Shown here: positions 42,235-52,512 of the stretch, piece by piece
Layout: each line of letters starts with the position of its first letter
How positions within the stretch are numbered: the stretch's first letter is position 1
DNA from: Acidobacteriota bacterium
GTDB taxonomy: Bacteria > Acidobacteriota > Terriglobia > Bryobacterales > Bryobacteraceae
DNA length: 64,000 nt
NCBI GenBank assembly: GCA_017307505.1
Contig: JAFKEE010000019.1
Location: 248,001-312,000, forward strand
Direction of reading: 5' to 3'
Notes under the pieces: model-generated
Seen by the model: only the letters and a program-made list of their open reading frames with translations
The model's database searches: none
What the model was told of the DNA's origin: nothing
Position numbers and translations under genes: made by a program

Positions 42235-43674
42235 CTATTGATTGTCGGCCCGCGCTGGCGGGGCTACAGCCGGAGGCTTGGGGGGCTTGGGCGGAGCGGG
42301 CATCTCCTGGGCGGAAACTTCACCAAGGCCCATCTTTCTGAGCGTCACTTCACCGCGTGAGGTGGCCAGTTTGATCTCCGGACCCGTGCCCAGCGTACCG
42401 CGCAATTTCGCGCCGCGATCCTCGCTGGTTTCCTTCAACCTGTCATCGAAATCATTGGTGATTTCGCCGCGCTGGGTGGAAGCATCGAGGGTGAAGCGGC
42501 CATCCTTGGGCAGCGCCACTTCAATGGCGCCAGTACGGACCTTCACGTCCAACTTGGCCAGCGGCAGCTTCGACTGCAGAATCTGCACATCGCCATTGTC
42601 AATGTTCAGTTCGATGCTTTCGGACACATCAGTGAGCCGGACATCCTTCGTTTTGGCCCGCACCGTCATGGGGCCCACGACATTGTTCGCCGTGAGCGTG
42701 GTGAGGCTCAGCTGCAACTCTCCGGGAATCCGTTCCATCCGGAAATCCGTCACGGCGCTCTCGAACCGCACGGTCTTGGCCAGCTTGCGCATCGTCGTCT
42801 CACCGGAGTACGCCCCGTTGATCGTCACCTGCCCGGCGATGTTCTCGAGTTCGACATCGCGGCCGCGGCCCTTCAATTCCAGGTCGCCCTTCAGGTCGAC
42901 GGCGCGGATGATATCGCTCTTGCGCGTATCCACCTTCACCCGTCCGCCAATGTTCTGGAGCCTGACGCCCGCGTTGTCGCTGTTGATGGAGACGTCGCCG
43001 GTGACGTCGGAGATTTCGAAATCGCCGTAGCGGCCGCGAGTCTCAATCGAAGCGCCTTTGGGCACCGTGATTTCGAGATCGGTGGACACCCGCTGCCCGT
43101 CGGCACGATCCTGGTTCGCCGAGATCGTCACGGTGCTGCCGGCGGCGCTGCACTGCACTTTGGTGAGCGAATCCGCCTTGTCGGCTTCCGTGCGGCTCAG
43201 CGCCCTGACCGTTTTGCGGCCCGAGACGGTGACCTGTTCACTGTCACTGGCGATGATGCGCGTGTTGCCTCGAACGTTGTCGACCACGATGCGCGGGGTC
43301 TTGCCGGCCTTTACATCCTGGGAAGCAACAGAATAGTCGAAACTCTCGCCGAAGACCTCAACCCCGCCGATGGGGAAGCGGCCAAAGCCGTTCCGGGTGA
43401 ACTGCTGCACGCCCCAGACCGACGACCCGACCATCGACAGGATGATGACCAGGGCCCACTCCCCACCCGAGATGCCGGCGGCCGGCAGCTTGACGCCGCG
43501 GAAATAGGTAACCAGGATCTCCACCAGCCGTAAACCGCCCCAGGCGATCAGCAGGAACGGCCAGTAGCTCATAAAGAGCTCGAACAGGGGCAGATCCGGC
43601 CGGATGTTCTTGAGCAGGAAGACGACGCCGATCACAATCAGGACCAGCGGACCAACCAACGAACCTCTTCTCAT
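42235..43674 (-). CDS. LiaF-type membrane protein with DUF4097 beta-repeat domain
   Basis: This 479-residue protein has an N-terminal LiaI/LiaF-like membrane module of about four hydrophobic segments (GPLVLIVIGVVFLLKNIRPDL, LFMSYWPFLLIAWGGLRLVEIL, WALVIILSMVGSSVWGVQQF). After it comes a long stack of short beta repeats of the DUF4097 type (VDNVRGNTRIIASDSEQVTV, DFEISDVTGDVSINSDNAGV, DVELENIAGQVTINGAYSGE). Such proteins occur with envelope-stress systems in many phyla. The ATG at 43674 has a GGGAGG 9 bases upstream; an upstream in-frame start at 43719 would overlap the previous gene. A strong terminator follows. Confidence 0.85.
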   Translation of the reverse strand: MRRGSLVGPLVLIVIGVVFLLKNIRPDLPLFELFMSYWPFLLIAWGGLRLVEILVTYFRGVKLPAAGISGGEWALVIILSMVGSSVWGVQQFTRNGFGRFPIGGVEVFGESFDYSVASQDVKAGKTPRIVVDNVRGNTRIIASDSEQVTVSGRKTVRALSRTEADKADSLTKVQCSAAGSTVTISANQDRADGQRVSTDLEITVPKGASIETRGRYGDFEISDVTGDVSINSDNAGVRLQNIGGRVKVDTRKSDIIRAVDLKGDLELKGRGRDVELENIAGQVTINGAYSGETTMRKLAKTVRFESAVTDFRMERIPGELQLSLTTLTANNVVGPMTVRAKTKDVRLTDVSESIELNIDNGDVQILQSKLPLAKLDVKVRTGAIEVALPKDGRFTLDASTQRGEITNDFDDRLKETSEDRGAKLRGTLGTGPEIKLATSRGEVTLRKMGLGEVSAQEMPAPPKPPKPPAVAPPARADNQ

Positions 43675-43693
43675 GGCCTTGTCCTCCCTTCCT

Positions 43694-43918
43694 TTACAGC
43701 TGCCCGTCCGGGCCCGCATACGGGCCGCTGGTCGAGGCTGAGCTGGCGCTCAACGCCATCCGCTCGAACAACTTCATCAAACCCAGCAGGATCAACAGGA
43801 CCGGCCAGGTCTTCGTGAAACTGATGTCCTGAAACCGGTGCAACGCCATCAGGCTGCCCAGCGCGATCAGCAGGATGGGCCCGCGTACGGCGCGAACTAA
43901 CGTGTAGGAAGTGTTCAC
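43694..43918 (-). CDS. Small LiaI/DUF5668-like membrane protein
   Basis: This 74-residue protein consists mainly of two hydrophobic helices (VRAVRGPILLIALGSLMALH, and TKTWPVLLILLGLMKLFERM) with the R-x2-GPI/WPVLLILLG pattern of LiaI-LiaF-like units. The GTG at 43918 overlaps the upstream stop (GTGA) and has a GGAGGTGT just before it. Open sequence further upstream lies in the preceding gene. It probably acts in the membrane with its two neighbours. Confidence 0.75.
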   Translation of the reverse strand: MNTSYTLVRAVRGPILLIALGSLMALHRFQDISFTKTWPVLLILLGLMKLFERMALSASSASTSGPYAGPDGQL

Positions 43919-44643
43919 AATACACCTCCTGGACCAGTCGGCGGATTCACATTCGGGGTATAGGGTTCCACCGGGGGTTCCTGCGGCGGCGGACCGCTCA
44001 TGCGCGCGTACAGCATCCAGACGCCGGCCAGAATCAGCAGCGCCGGCCAATACCGCAGCACCACACGCAACCGCAGCAGTTCCAGGTTATTCAACAGGAA
44101 CAACACACCCAAACCGATGAGAGCCACCGGCACCACCGGTACTGAGCCCGGAGTGTTGCGGATCTGCACCAGCGACGAGAACTCATCCACCGGTTCGCCC
44201 AGCATCCGCCGGCGCGCCGTATGGTACGCCTCAAACGCCATGTAGAACCAGAACACCGAGGTCAGCATCACGAAGAGCGGTTCCAGGCCGCCGGCCGCGT
44301 CCGTCGAGTTGATGCTGATCATCAGCCCAAGCACCAGGACGTGCACCAGGCCCTTGGCGTATTGGCCATTGTAAATGGCGCCCACGCCAGGGATCAGGCC
44401 CAACAGGAATGCAAGCCCAGGCGATACTCCTGGATTCGGGACTGCCCGCGCCGCGCCATATGGCGACGAGTAGGGGTTGGCCGCCTGCGCTTGAGGCGGG
44501 GCCTGTTCCTGGGCTTCCTGTGGCAGATGGTCTTCACAGTAGACCGTGCCATGTGCCACTTTTGCCGTGTCTTCGGTTAACGGCTTTCCGCATGAACGGC
44601 AATACGCCGTCACGGGTTTCACATTCTCGCTAGGAGCCGTCAT
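43915..44643 (-). CDS. Zinc-finger, TM2-like and LiaI-like membrane protein
   Basis: This is a 242-residue protein with three parts. The N-terminal 45 residues hold a B-box/zinc-ribbon-like motif (CRSCGKPLTEDTA and VYCEDH). After a Q/A/P-rich linker there are membrane helices of a TM2-like type (GLAFLLGLIPGVGAIYNGQYAKGLVHVLVLG, where GAIYNGQYAKG is the conserved loop). Two further helices have the LiaI pattern (VPVALIGLGVLFLLNNLELL, LRYWPALLILAGVWMLY). It is coupled to both neighbours by overlaps and likely forms part of the envelope-sensing set with the ECF factor. Confidence 0.8.
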   Translation of the reverse strand: MTAPSENVKPVTAYCRSCGKPLTEDTAKVAHGTVYCEDHLPQEAQEQAPPQAQAANPYSSPYGAARAVPNPGVSPGLAFLLGLIPGVGAIYNGQYAKGLVHVLVLGLMISINSTDAAGGLEPLFVMLTSVFWFYMAFEAYHTARRRMLGEPVDEFSSLVQIRNTPGSVPVVPVALIGLGVLFLLNNLELLRLRVVLRYWPALLILAGVWMLYARMSGPPPQEPPVEPYTPNVNPPTGPGGVL

Positions 44644-45302
44644 TGTCTCGCCCTCCCGTCCTGCTTCTTCCCTTGCTGTTCCCCCTGGGGCTTCGTCTCG
44701 ATCGGCCCTTCCATCGACGATGAATCAGTCTTGCCTGGCGCGGCCACAGCAGCGCCTCCACCCTTTTTCGTCGCCTGGGAATCGTCGGTCTCGTTCCAGT
44801 CCCGCAATGTCTGCTGTACCTCGTACACGAGCCGCAGACTCTCGTAGTACTTCTTGGCGCGGTCCCAGGAATGGTAAGCCTTGTCTTCCAAGGTCGACCA
44901 GATCCTGGCAGGTTCCAGATCCGACGGCTTCAACTGCCTGATCGGGATGCCCGCGAACCGCCCAAGCATCGAAAAACTAAGAATCGTCATCGCCATCCCC
45001 ATGGCGAATTTCGGTTGGAGCACCGGCTCCAGCAACCGTGCGATCCAGTTCTTCGTGCCCGCTTTCTTCACCGGAGCGGCTTTCCCGTTCCGGACCTCGA
45101 ACAAAATCGTGTTGATCAGGGCCGGCGGCGGTTCCACGTCCGCCGCCTTTTCCATGAACTCTACCGCCGCGCGCGAATCCGCGACCAACTCCCGGCAGGC
45201 TTCGCAGGTGGAGAGGTGCAGTTCCACCGTCGCCTTCTCGGGCGCCGCCAAAACGCCGTCGACGTAGTCGCAAAGCAAGGCCTCGAGATCGATGCACTTC
45301 AT
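44640..45302 (-). CDS. Anti-sigma factor with zinc-binding ZAS motif
   Basis: This 220-residue protein begins with a cytoplasmic zinc-binding anti-sigma domain: CIDLEALLCDYVDGVL, then HLSTCEACREL, the Hx3Cx2C signature. A single membrane segment lies near residue 100 (FAMGMAMTILSFSMLGRFAG). The C-terminal part is polar and ends in lysine- and glutamine-rich low complexity. It should hold the ECF sigma factor inactive until an envelope signal arrives. The ATG overlaps the sigma factor stop by four bases, typical of such pairs. Confidence 0.9.
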   Translation of the reverse strand: MKCIDLEALLCDYVDGVLAAPEKATVELHLSTCEACRELVADSRAAVEFMEKAADVEPPPALINTILFEVRNGKAAPVKKAGTKNWIARLLEPVLQPKFAMGMAMTILSFSMLGRFAGIPIRQLKPSDLEPARIWSTLEDKAYHSWDRAKKYYESLRLVYEVQQTLRDWNETDDSQATKKGGGAAVAAPGKTDSSSMEGPIETKPQGEQQGKKQDGRARQ

Positions 45303-45979
45303 ACGACCACCTTCTGCCGTCGCAGGATGCGGGCCAGTTCCGCCCGTCCGCGGTTCAATCGCGATTTCACCGTTCCCTCCGGCACCCCCAGAATCTCGGC
45401 AACTTCGCGGTACTCCAATTCCTGCAAGTCGCGCAGAATCACAGTCTCTCGCAACTCCGGCGACAGCTTCGCCAGGGCCGACTGCAACGCCTCGCTCGCC
45501 TCGCGTCCGGCCAGGATCGCATCCGTCCGCGATTCCAGGGCCGTCTTCTCTTCCAGCATGGGCAACTGCTCTTCAATGGAATCCGTCGCCCGCTCCATCT
45601 TGGTGCGCCGGTAGTGGTCGATCAGCAGATTGCGCGTCAGCCGCGTCAGCCATACTGCGAACGAACCCTCACCAGCCCGAAAGCTCTTTACCGACTTGAA
45701 AACACGGAGAAAAACATCCTGTGTCAGGTCCTGCGCTTCGCTGTCTTTCCCAGTGAAGCGGTAGCAGATTGCATACACACGCCGCGTATGCGCCTTGACC
45801 AGGTCTTCCCAGGCACCCTCGTCACCTTGCAGGCAACGATCCACGAGTTGTGCGTCGAGATCGAGATCACTCACGGTGGGGCGGCCCCAGGCGCTCCCCA
45901 AGCCGGAACCTGGGACCATCGCCAGCGGTGTCGCGCTGGTGCCGATCCCGGGAGCTATTGCTTGAGGTGCCGCAGCCAT
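45299..45979 (-). CDS. ECF RNA polymerase sigma factor
   Basis: This is a 226-residue group 4 sigma factor. Region 2 spans about residues 45-115 (LVDRCLQGDEGAWEDLVKAH, YRFTGKDSEAQDLTQDVFLRVFKSVKSF, FAVWLTRLTRNLLIDHYRR), and region 4 lies near 165-215 (LAKLSPELRETVILRDLQELEYREVAEILGVPEGTVKSRLNRGRAELA). Sigma region 3 is absent, as expected. The first 35 residues are unusually alanine- and proline-rich; GTG at PTVSDLDLD offers a possible shorter start. It heads an operon with its anti-sigma factor and three membrane proteins. A GGAAC element lies in the upstream region, but I cannot find a matching -10. Confidence 0.92.
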   Translation of the reverse strand: MAAAPQAIAPGIGTSATPLAMVPGSGLGSAWGRPTVSDLDLDAQLVDRCLQGDEGAWEDLVKAHTRRVYAICYRFTGKDSEAQDLTQDVFLRVFKSVKSFRAGEGSFAVWLTRLTRNLLIDHYRRTKMERATDSIEEQLPMLEEKTALESRTDAILAGREASEALQSALAKLSPELRETVILRDLQELEYREVAEILGVPEGTVKSRLNRGRAELARILRRQKVVV

Positions 45980-46159
45980 GCCTTCTTCCCTTTCTCACGG
46001 AAGCTACAACGGAAAACGGAGCCTTCACTAAACTTAGGACTAGTTCCGCGCCGGTAAGTCCGTCCGTTGCCTTCCAGTTTGAGAAACGAGGATTTATCAT
46101 GAGAAGTTCGCTCAATCTGCAGGAGCCGGCTGTCGGATCTCTTATTCTAGTTCAATTCT

Positions 46160-47296
46160 TTGCAGCCAGAACCTCCAGCAGCGCCCGAATCCCCCACGTG
46201 GGGGAGAAGCGAGGATGACATTCCGAGTAACCAAGCGGCACCCCCCGCTGCGGCGGCAGGACACTGGCGGTTTGGCGTCTGGATTATGGTGGCGGCCGCT
46301 CTCGCCGGCTGCGTGTTTCTGATTCTGCGCGCGGCCGATAACGGCTTTGACTCCAAGGTTTTCCTGGCCACAATGGGGCGCGCCGACTGGCGCTGGCTGC
46401 TGGCCGGCTGGGTCCTCGCCGTCGGCAGCTACTATGGCCGCGTCCTGCGCTGGATGGTCATGCTCAGACCCATCGCTCCGGCGGCCCGCCGGATGGACAT
46501 CTTCACCGCCACAGCCATTGGATTTTCGGCCGTTGTTCTCCTTGGCCGCCCTGGCGAGTTTGTTCGCCCTTACCTGATCGCCCGCGCCGCCCAGGTTTCC
46601 ATCCCCTCTCAACTGGCGGCCTGGCTGCTCGAACGCATCTACGACACCCTCATCGTCCTCGCGATCTTTGGCTACGCCCTGGCGGCTGTGGTCCAGTCCG
46701 GCCAGAAGGTCAGTCCAAAGATTCAGTGGGTGCTTCAGACGGGCGGCTGGTTCACTGGCATCACCTGCACGCTGTGCATGGCAGTACTCGTCGGGCTGCA
46801 GTACTACTCCGACCGGTTGGAAGACCGGCTCAAAGCGGCCCTGACTATCCTAAAGGAACATCACCAGGAGCGGATCCTGCCGGTCATCTCCGCCGCCATG
46901 GACGGGCTGCGATCCACACGCAACGCCAAATCCATGGCGTTGCTTTACGGCTACTCCGCCCTGGAGTGGCTTATCATTTATCTCTGCTACCATGCACTGT
47001 TCCTCGCCTTTCCTTCCACGGCGAGTCTGGGCGTCACCAGCACTCTGGTCTATATCGGGTTTGTAGCCTTTGGCGGCTTCGTCCAGATTCCAGGTATCGG
47101 CGGAGGGGTCCAACTTGTCGCGGTCCTCGTCTTAACCGAGTTTTTCCACATCGGGATCGAGCAGGCCACCGGCATCGCCGTTGTCACCTGGGCCATTACC
47201 CTCATCGGCATTGTGCCGCTGGGCGTCATACTGGCCTTCCGGGAAGGATTGAGCTGGCGGAAGTTGCGCGAAGTGGAGCGGGAGGCGTCTCTATGA
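46160..47296 (+). CDS. Flippase-like/lysylphosphatidylglycerol synthase-type membrane protein
   Basis: This protein of about 378 residues has 7-8 membrane segments and belongs to the UPF0104/AglD-MprF transmembrane family (FSAVVLLGRPGEFVRPYLIARAAQVS is the family hallmark, and GFVQIPGIGGGVQLVAVLVL is a second). Members are thought to move lipids or lipid-linked sugars across the membrane. The start is uncertain: TTG at 46160 has no ribosome-binding site, and the ATG at the GAGGATGAC sequence near 46216 is out of frame. The gene ends in an ATGA overlap with nrdR. The upstream ECF operon is divergent. Confidence 0.82.
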   Translation: MQPEPPAAPESPTWGRSEDDIPSNQAAPPAAAAGHWRFGVWIMVAAALAGCVFLILRAADNGFDSKVFLATMGRADWRWLLAGWVLAVGSYYGRVLRWMVMLRPIAPAARRMDIFTATAIGFSAVVLLGRPGEFVRPYLIARAAQVSIPSQLAAWLLERIYDTLIVLAIFGYALAAVVQSGQKVSPKIQWVLQTGGWFTGITCTLCMAVLVGLQYYSDRLEDRLKAALTILKEHHQERILPVISAAMDGLRSTRNAKSMALLYGYSALEWLIIYLCYHALFLAFPSTASLGVTSTLVYIGFVAFGGFVQIPGIGGGVQLVAVLVLTEFFHIGIEQATGIAVVTWAITLIGIVPLGVILAFREGLSWRKLREVEREASL

Positions 47297-47754
47297 ACTG
47301 CCCGTTTTGCGGTTTCAAGGAAGACCGCGTCATTGATAGCCGCGAGAGTAAAGAGGGCGACGTCATCCGCCGGCGCCGGGAGTGCCTGCAATGCGTACGC
47401 CGCTTTACTACATATGAAAGAATTGATGAAGTGCCTTACATGGTCGTCAAAAAGGACGGCCGGCGCGAGAAGTTCGACCGCCAGAAGGTCCTCGGTGGCC
47501 TGCTGAAGGCGTGCGAGAAGCGTCCAATAAGTATGACGAAACTGGCCGAACTCGTCGATGAGGTGGAAGGAAGGCTGGCAGACAAAGGCGAGCGGGAGAT
47601 CTCTACTACGGAAATAGGAGAACTCCTGATGAAGCAGTTGATCCAGCTGGACAAGATCGCTTACGTACGATTTGCGTCAGTATACCGGGATTTCCAGGAC
47701 GTGGAGGCTTTCCTCAGTGAATTGAAGGACTTGATGCGTCAGAAGCGTGGCTGA
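47293..47754 (+). CDS. nrdR: Transcriptional repressor NrdR
   Basis: This is a 153-residue ATP-cone and zinc-ribbon repressor of ribonucleotide reductase genes. The zinc ribbon MNCPFCGFKEDRVIDSR and CLQCVRRFTTYERID is complete with four cysteines. The ATP-cone follows (VVKKDGRREKFDRQKVLGGLLKAC, KRPIS, LMKQLIQLDKIAYVRFASVYRDF). Length equals that of known NrdR proteins. It is coupled to the flippase-like gene through ATGA; the longer open frame upstream lies inside that gene. No ribonucleotide reductase gene is in the window. Confidence 0.97.
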   Translation: MNCPFCGFKEDRVIDSRESKEGDVIRRRRECLQCVRRFTTYERIDEVPYMVVKKDGRREKFDRQKVLGGLLKACEKRPISMTKLAELVDEVEGRLADKGEREISTTEIGELLMKQLIQLDKIAYVRFASVYRDFQDVEAFLSELKDLMRQKRG

Positions 47755-48172
47755 ACAACTACACATGGAACGCCTGCCGCAACCCCTTTTGTGACAAGGC
47801 CTGTAACTATTTGCAGTCTCGAGCATCCTATCAATAGGAACTTAACAAGCGGTTGAAACCATGCTATCCTTGTTCGGAGCGTCTAGCCGTCCCAAACCAA
47901 CTTCCAATTTCGTGGATGCCCGGTCGGTCTGTCTGCGGGCCCGGTCATTGGGAGGTCTGCCACCGAACGAACTTTGAGCACCCTCGGCTTTCGGCAAGGA
48001 GTCCGAACAGGCTATTGCTATCGCTTGACTTTATGGAATCTTCTTTGTCGTGTATCAGCCCCGTGGCTCAGTTTCGAACCCCGTTTGCTTACGCCCCAAT
48101 TCACCGGTTCGCCGGGCCTCAGGCTGTTGAAGGAATGTGCTTTTGAGGTCTGAACCTGGAGGCTTGCCACAA
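47755..48172. other. Long leader/intergenic region upstream of rpoD
   Basis: About 418 bases lie between nrdR and the rpoD start. It carries the candidate promoter described at 47842. A second TTGACT occurs near 48025 without a good -10 at proper distance. No open frame with coding character is seen on either strand. The predicted transcript would have a leader of some 300 bases, in which I cannot identify a known riboswitch. Confidence 0.5.
47842..47870 (+). promoter_or_regulatory. Candidate sigma-70 promoter for rpoD
   Basis: TTAACA (47842-47847) and TATCCT (47865-47870) are separated by exactly 17 bases. The -35 box differs from consensus in one base and the -10 box in two. Transcription would begin near 47877, about 296 bases upstream of the preferred rpoD start. 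Confidence 0.5.
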
Positions 48173-49699
<1,527 letters not shown>

Positions 49700-49748
49700 C
49701 GCTTTTTATCCATTGGCGCCCGCCTCTATTCCAGCCGGCGACGCAACA

Positions 49749-49779
49749 CCGGAGCCCCTCCAAGGGCTCCGGTTTTTCT
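49749..49779 (+). terminator. Rho-independent terminator after rpoD
   Basis: CCGGAGCCC and GGGCTCCGG form a perfect 9-base stem with a 6-base loop (CTCCAA), followed by TTTTTCTTT. It begins 50 bases after the rpoD stop. Confidence 0.92.
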
Positions 49780-49849
49780 TTCTGCCACCTATACGCACTG
49801 CCTGAGCACATTGCCCCCGCTCGAGGCATCCCAGGAAAAAACTCTAAGC

Positions 49850-49867
49850 GTACCTTGAACTTGGTAC
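49850..49867. promoter_or_regulatory. Palindrome in front of the ABC transporter operon
   Basis: GTACC-TTGAACTT-GGTAC has 5-base arms and an 8-base centre, 38 bases before the ATG of the ATPase gene. It could be an operator for a dimeric regulator; GntR/YtrA-type regulators often control such transporters, but no regulator gene is adjacent. Confidence 0.3.
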
Positions 49868-49904
49868 TAACCTATTACGGGGCTGCCGGAGTCTAACGTA
49901 AGAC

Positions 49905-50678
49905 ATGCTGGAAGCACGCAACTTAGCGAAGCACTATTCTGGCGTTCCAGCCGTCGAGGGCATCTCGTTCAGCATCGCCCGCGGAGAGATCCTGGGCTAC
50001 CTTGGGCCCAACGGTTCCGGCAAGAGCACGACGGTGAAAATGATCACCGGCCTGCTCCAGCCCTCCCACGGGCAGATCCTGCTGGACGGAATCCCGCTCG
50101 ACACCGACCCCGTTGCCTATAAGCAGCGCCTCGGCTATGTCCCTGAAGAACCGCAACTTTACTCATTTCTCTCGGGCCGTGAATACCTTCAGCTGGCCGG
50201 CCGCCTGCGGGAGTTGCCCCAGCCCACCCTAGACCGGCGCATCGATTCTCTCCTGGAACTCTTCGGCCTCTCCTCGGCCCGCTACTCTGCCCTCGCCTCT
50301 TACTCCAAGGGCATGCGGCAGAAGATTCTGCTGGCAGCAGCCCTGCTCCACAATCCCGACCTCATCGTCCTGGACGAACCGTTCTCCGGACTGGATGTCA
50401 CTACTTCTCAGGTCCTGAAAGCGCTCCTGAAAGACCTGGCCCAGGCGGGAAAGATCATTCTTTATTCCTCGCACGTGCTGGAGGTGGTCGAGCGCGTAGC
50501 CACCCGAGTCATCATCCTCCACAAAGGCCGCATCGTCGCCGACGGCAGTGTGGCCGACCTGCGCTCGATGATGACGCTCCCCTCCCTGGAACAAATCTTC
50601 ACCCAACTCGTCCAACAGGACGACTCAGGCCGCACCGCCAGCGCTATTCTCGACACCATCACGGATCGCCAAGACTAG
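49905..50678 (+). CDS. ABC transporter ATP-binding protein
   Basis: This is a 257-residue ATPase of the DRA/YhaQ/CcmA-like export type. Walker A GPNGSGKST, Q-loop YVPEEPQLYSFLSGREYL, signature SYSKGMRQKIL (SKGMRQ in place of LSGGQ, as is common in this subclass), Walker B LIVLDEPFSGLD and the switch histidine in YSSHVLEVVE are present. It pairs with the permease gene starting 12 bases later. The cargo is unknown; exporters of this type often move peptides, drugs or lipids. Confidence 0.94.
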   Translation: MLEARNLAKHYSGVPAVEGISFSIARGEILGYLGPNGSGKSTTVKMITGLLQPSHGQILLDGIPLDTDPVAYKQRLGYVPEEPQLYSFLSGREYLQLAGRLRELPQPTLDRRIDSLLELFGLSSARYSALASYSKGMRQKILLAAALLHNPDLIVLDEPFSGLDVTTSQVLKALLKDLAQAGKIILYSSHVLEVVERVATRVIILHKGRIVADGSVADLRSMMTLPSLEQIFTQLVQQDDSGRTASAILDTITDRQD

Positions 50679-50690
50679 AAGAATCTGCCG

Positions 50691-52349
50691 ATGTATAAGA
50701 TCCTCTACCGGCACTTTCTGGCGCAGTTCTTCGAGAACGACCTGGTCGCCCCTCAGGGCGAGCTCCGTTCGAGCGTCACCGGTATGCTTGGGTTTATCGC
50801 CATGCCGGGGCTGCTTCTGCCGCTCTGGATGATGGGCAAGTACTCCTCCCTCATCGCTTTCATCCGCATGGAGCGCTTTGTTGACCGCGACGGAGCCACG
50901 TGGTCCGACAAGATTATCTACCTCACGCTGGCTCTGGTGATCCCCGCGCTCGCCATGCTCCTCAAGTGGGACTCCATCTTCCCCACCCGGCTCGACCACG
51001 CCATTCTCGCGCCCATGCCGCTTCGTCTCTCCCGGATCCTGCTGGCGAAAGCAGCGGCCCTGGGTTCGTTCGTGGCGCTCTTCGCCCTGGCGGTCAATGC
51101 TGGCGCGACCATCCTTTTTCCTTTGGTCGTGCTGGGCGATACGGGGACCCTCTGGGATGCCGTTCGCTATATCGGTGCGCATTTCCTGGCCACCATGGCT
51201 CTGTCGCTCTGCGCCTGCACCTTCCTGATCGCCCTGCAGGGTATCGGCCTGACTACCCTGGGATTGGAACGCTTCCGGGGCATCTCCGCCACCATCCAGT
51301 TCACCATCCTGACGGCGCTGCTCACCCTGTTCCTGCTCTGCCCGTCACTTAGCAACCTCGCGAAGAAGCTGCATGCCCTGCCGCAGGCCGAGTGGCTGCC
51401 GCCGTTCTGGTTCCTGGGACTCTACGAAGTACTGTTGGGCAAGGCCGACCCGGCTTATACCGCGCTGGCAGGCATCGCCCTGAAAGCACTGGCCATTTGC
51501 TGCGCCACGGCCGTGGCCACTTACGCCTTGAGTTACCGCCGCCACTTCCGGCGCATTCCCGAAACACTGGAACGAGGGTCGTCTTTCGCGGCGCCCGTTT
51601 GGGACCGGCTCGAAAGTCTCGCCGGCCGCTTCATCAAGGATCGCCGCCGGTTGGGCCTGCTGCTCTTCGTCCTCCAAACCTTCATCCGCAGCCACACCCA
51701 CCGGCTCCTCTTCGGCGTCTTCCTCGCTCTGGCCAACGCCGTGATTCTGAACGATGTCCTTACTATGCTGCTCACCACCAGCCGGGAGACCGACATCGTC
51801 CTCTCGGCGCCGCTGATCGTCAGCTTCTTCCTGCTCACGGGCTTCCGGTTCCTCTACGAGATCCCGGCCGATCTTCCGGCGCACTGGCTGTTTCGCATCG
51901 CCGCCCCCGCCCGTCCGGTCACCTTCTATGTGTTGATGCTCGTGTTCGTGATCCTGCTCACCACACCCATCAACTTCCTGTTGTTGCCGCTCAGCGATGC
52001 CCTGCTCCACTCAGGCTTCTGCGCGCTGCTCGCCATCGTCCTGGGTGAAGCCCTGTTCATCGGCTACCACAAGATCCCGTTCACCTGTACCTTCGGCGCG
52101 GCCAAGTGGAATGTCACCTACTCGCTCTTTATCTGGTTTCTGATCTTCATCTTTTACACCTGGGTGGCGATCCGCGTGGAACTGCACCTCGGAGCCAGCC
52201 CGGTGGTCTTCGGCGTCTGCTACGCCCTGCTGGCCGCAGTGGTGTACTGGCTCCATCGCTACCGGAACCAGCAGTGGAACGAAGATCCCACGCTGCGCTT
52301 CTACGATGGACAGGCTCCGGCCGTCCAGACACTCGACCTCAACGGCTGA
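50691..52349 (+). CDS. ABC transporter permease
   Basis: This is a 552-residue integral-membrane protein with about 12 hydrophobic segments (GFIAMPGLLLPLWMMG, IIYLTLALVIPALAMLLKW, LLFGVFLALANAVILNDVL, FYVLMLVFVILLTTPINFLLL, SLFIWFLIFIFYTWVAIRV). A cytoplasmic stretch after residue 285 (YRRHFRRIPETLERG) lies between two halves. It has no recognisable family-specific motif beyond the general ABC-2 exporter look. Position directly after the ATPase gene makes it the channel part of the same transporter. Confidence 0.82.
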   Translation: MYKILYRHFLAQFFENDLVAPQGELRSSVTGMLGFIAMPGLLLPLWMMGKYSSLIAFIRMERFVDRDGATWSDKIIYLTLALVIPALAMLLKWDSIFPTRLDHAILAPMPLRLSRILLAKAAALGSFVALFALAVNAGATILFPLVVLGDTGTLWDAVRYIGAHFLATMALSLCACTFLIALQGIGLTTLGLERFRGISATIQFTILTALLTLFLLCPSLSNLAKKLHALPQAEWLPPFWFLGLYEVLLGKADPAYTALAGIALKALAICCATAVATYALSYRRHFRRIPETLERGSSFAAPVWDRLESLAGRFIKDRRRLGLLLFVLQTFIRSHTHRLLFGVFLALANAVILNDVLTMLLTTSRETDIVLSAPLIVSFFLLTGFRFLYEIPADLPAHWLFRIAAPARPVTFYVLMLVFVILLTTPINFLLLPLSDALLHSGFCALLAIVLGEALFIGYHKIPFTCTFGAAKWNVTYSLFIWFLIFIFYTWVAIRVELHLGASPVVFGVCYALLAAVVYWLHRYRNQQWNEDPTLRFYDGQAPAVQTLDLNG

Positions 52350-52512
52350 TCTGCTCGGCCCGGTCACCGCCGGATCGGCCCGGCTGGCTCTCCGGGCGGG
52401 ACCGAGGCTCGACAGCAGCGCCACGAAGCTTCCATGCTTCGCTTGTAGTAATTCATCGGACTTTGCTTGGTTGCCAGTGGATGCGTGCCTGCGGTACAAC
52501 GTAGGGGCACAG

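Noticed and set aside
43671-43925. An 84-codon minus-strand frame overlapping the small LiaI-like gene
   Set aside because: It has no hydrophobic pattern, whereas the alternative frame gives two clear membrane helices with the LiaI pattern and a proper ribosome-binding site.
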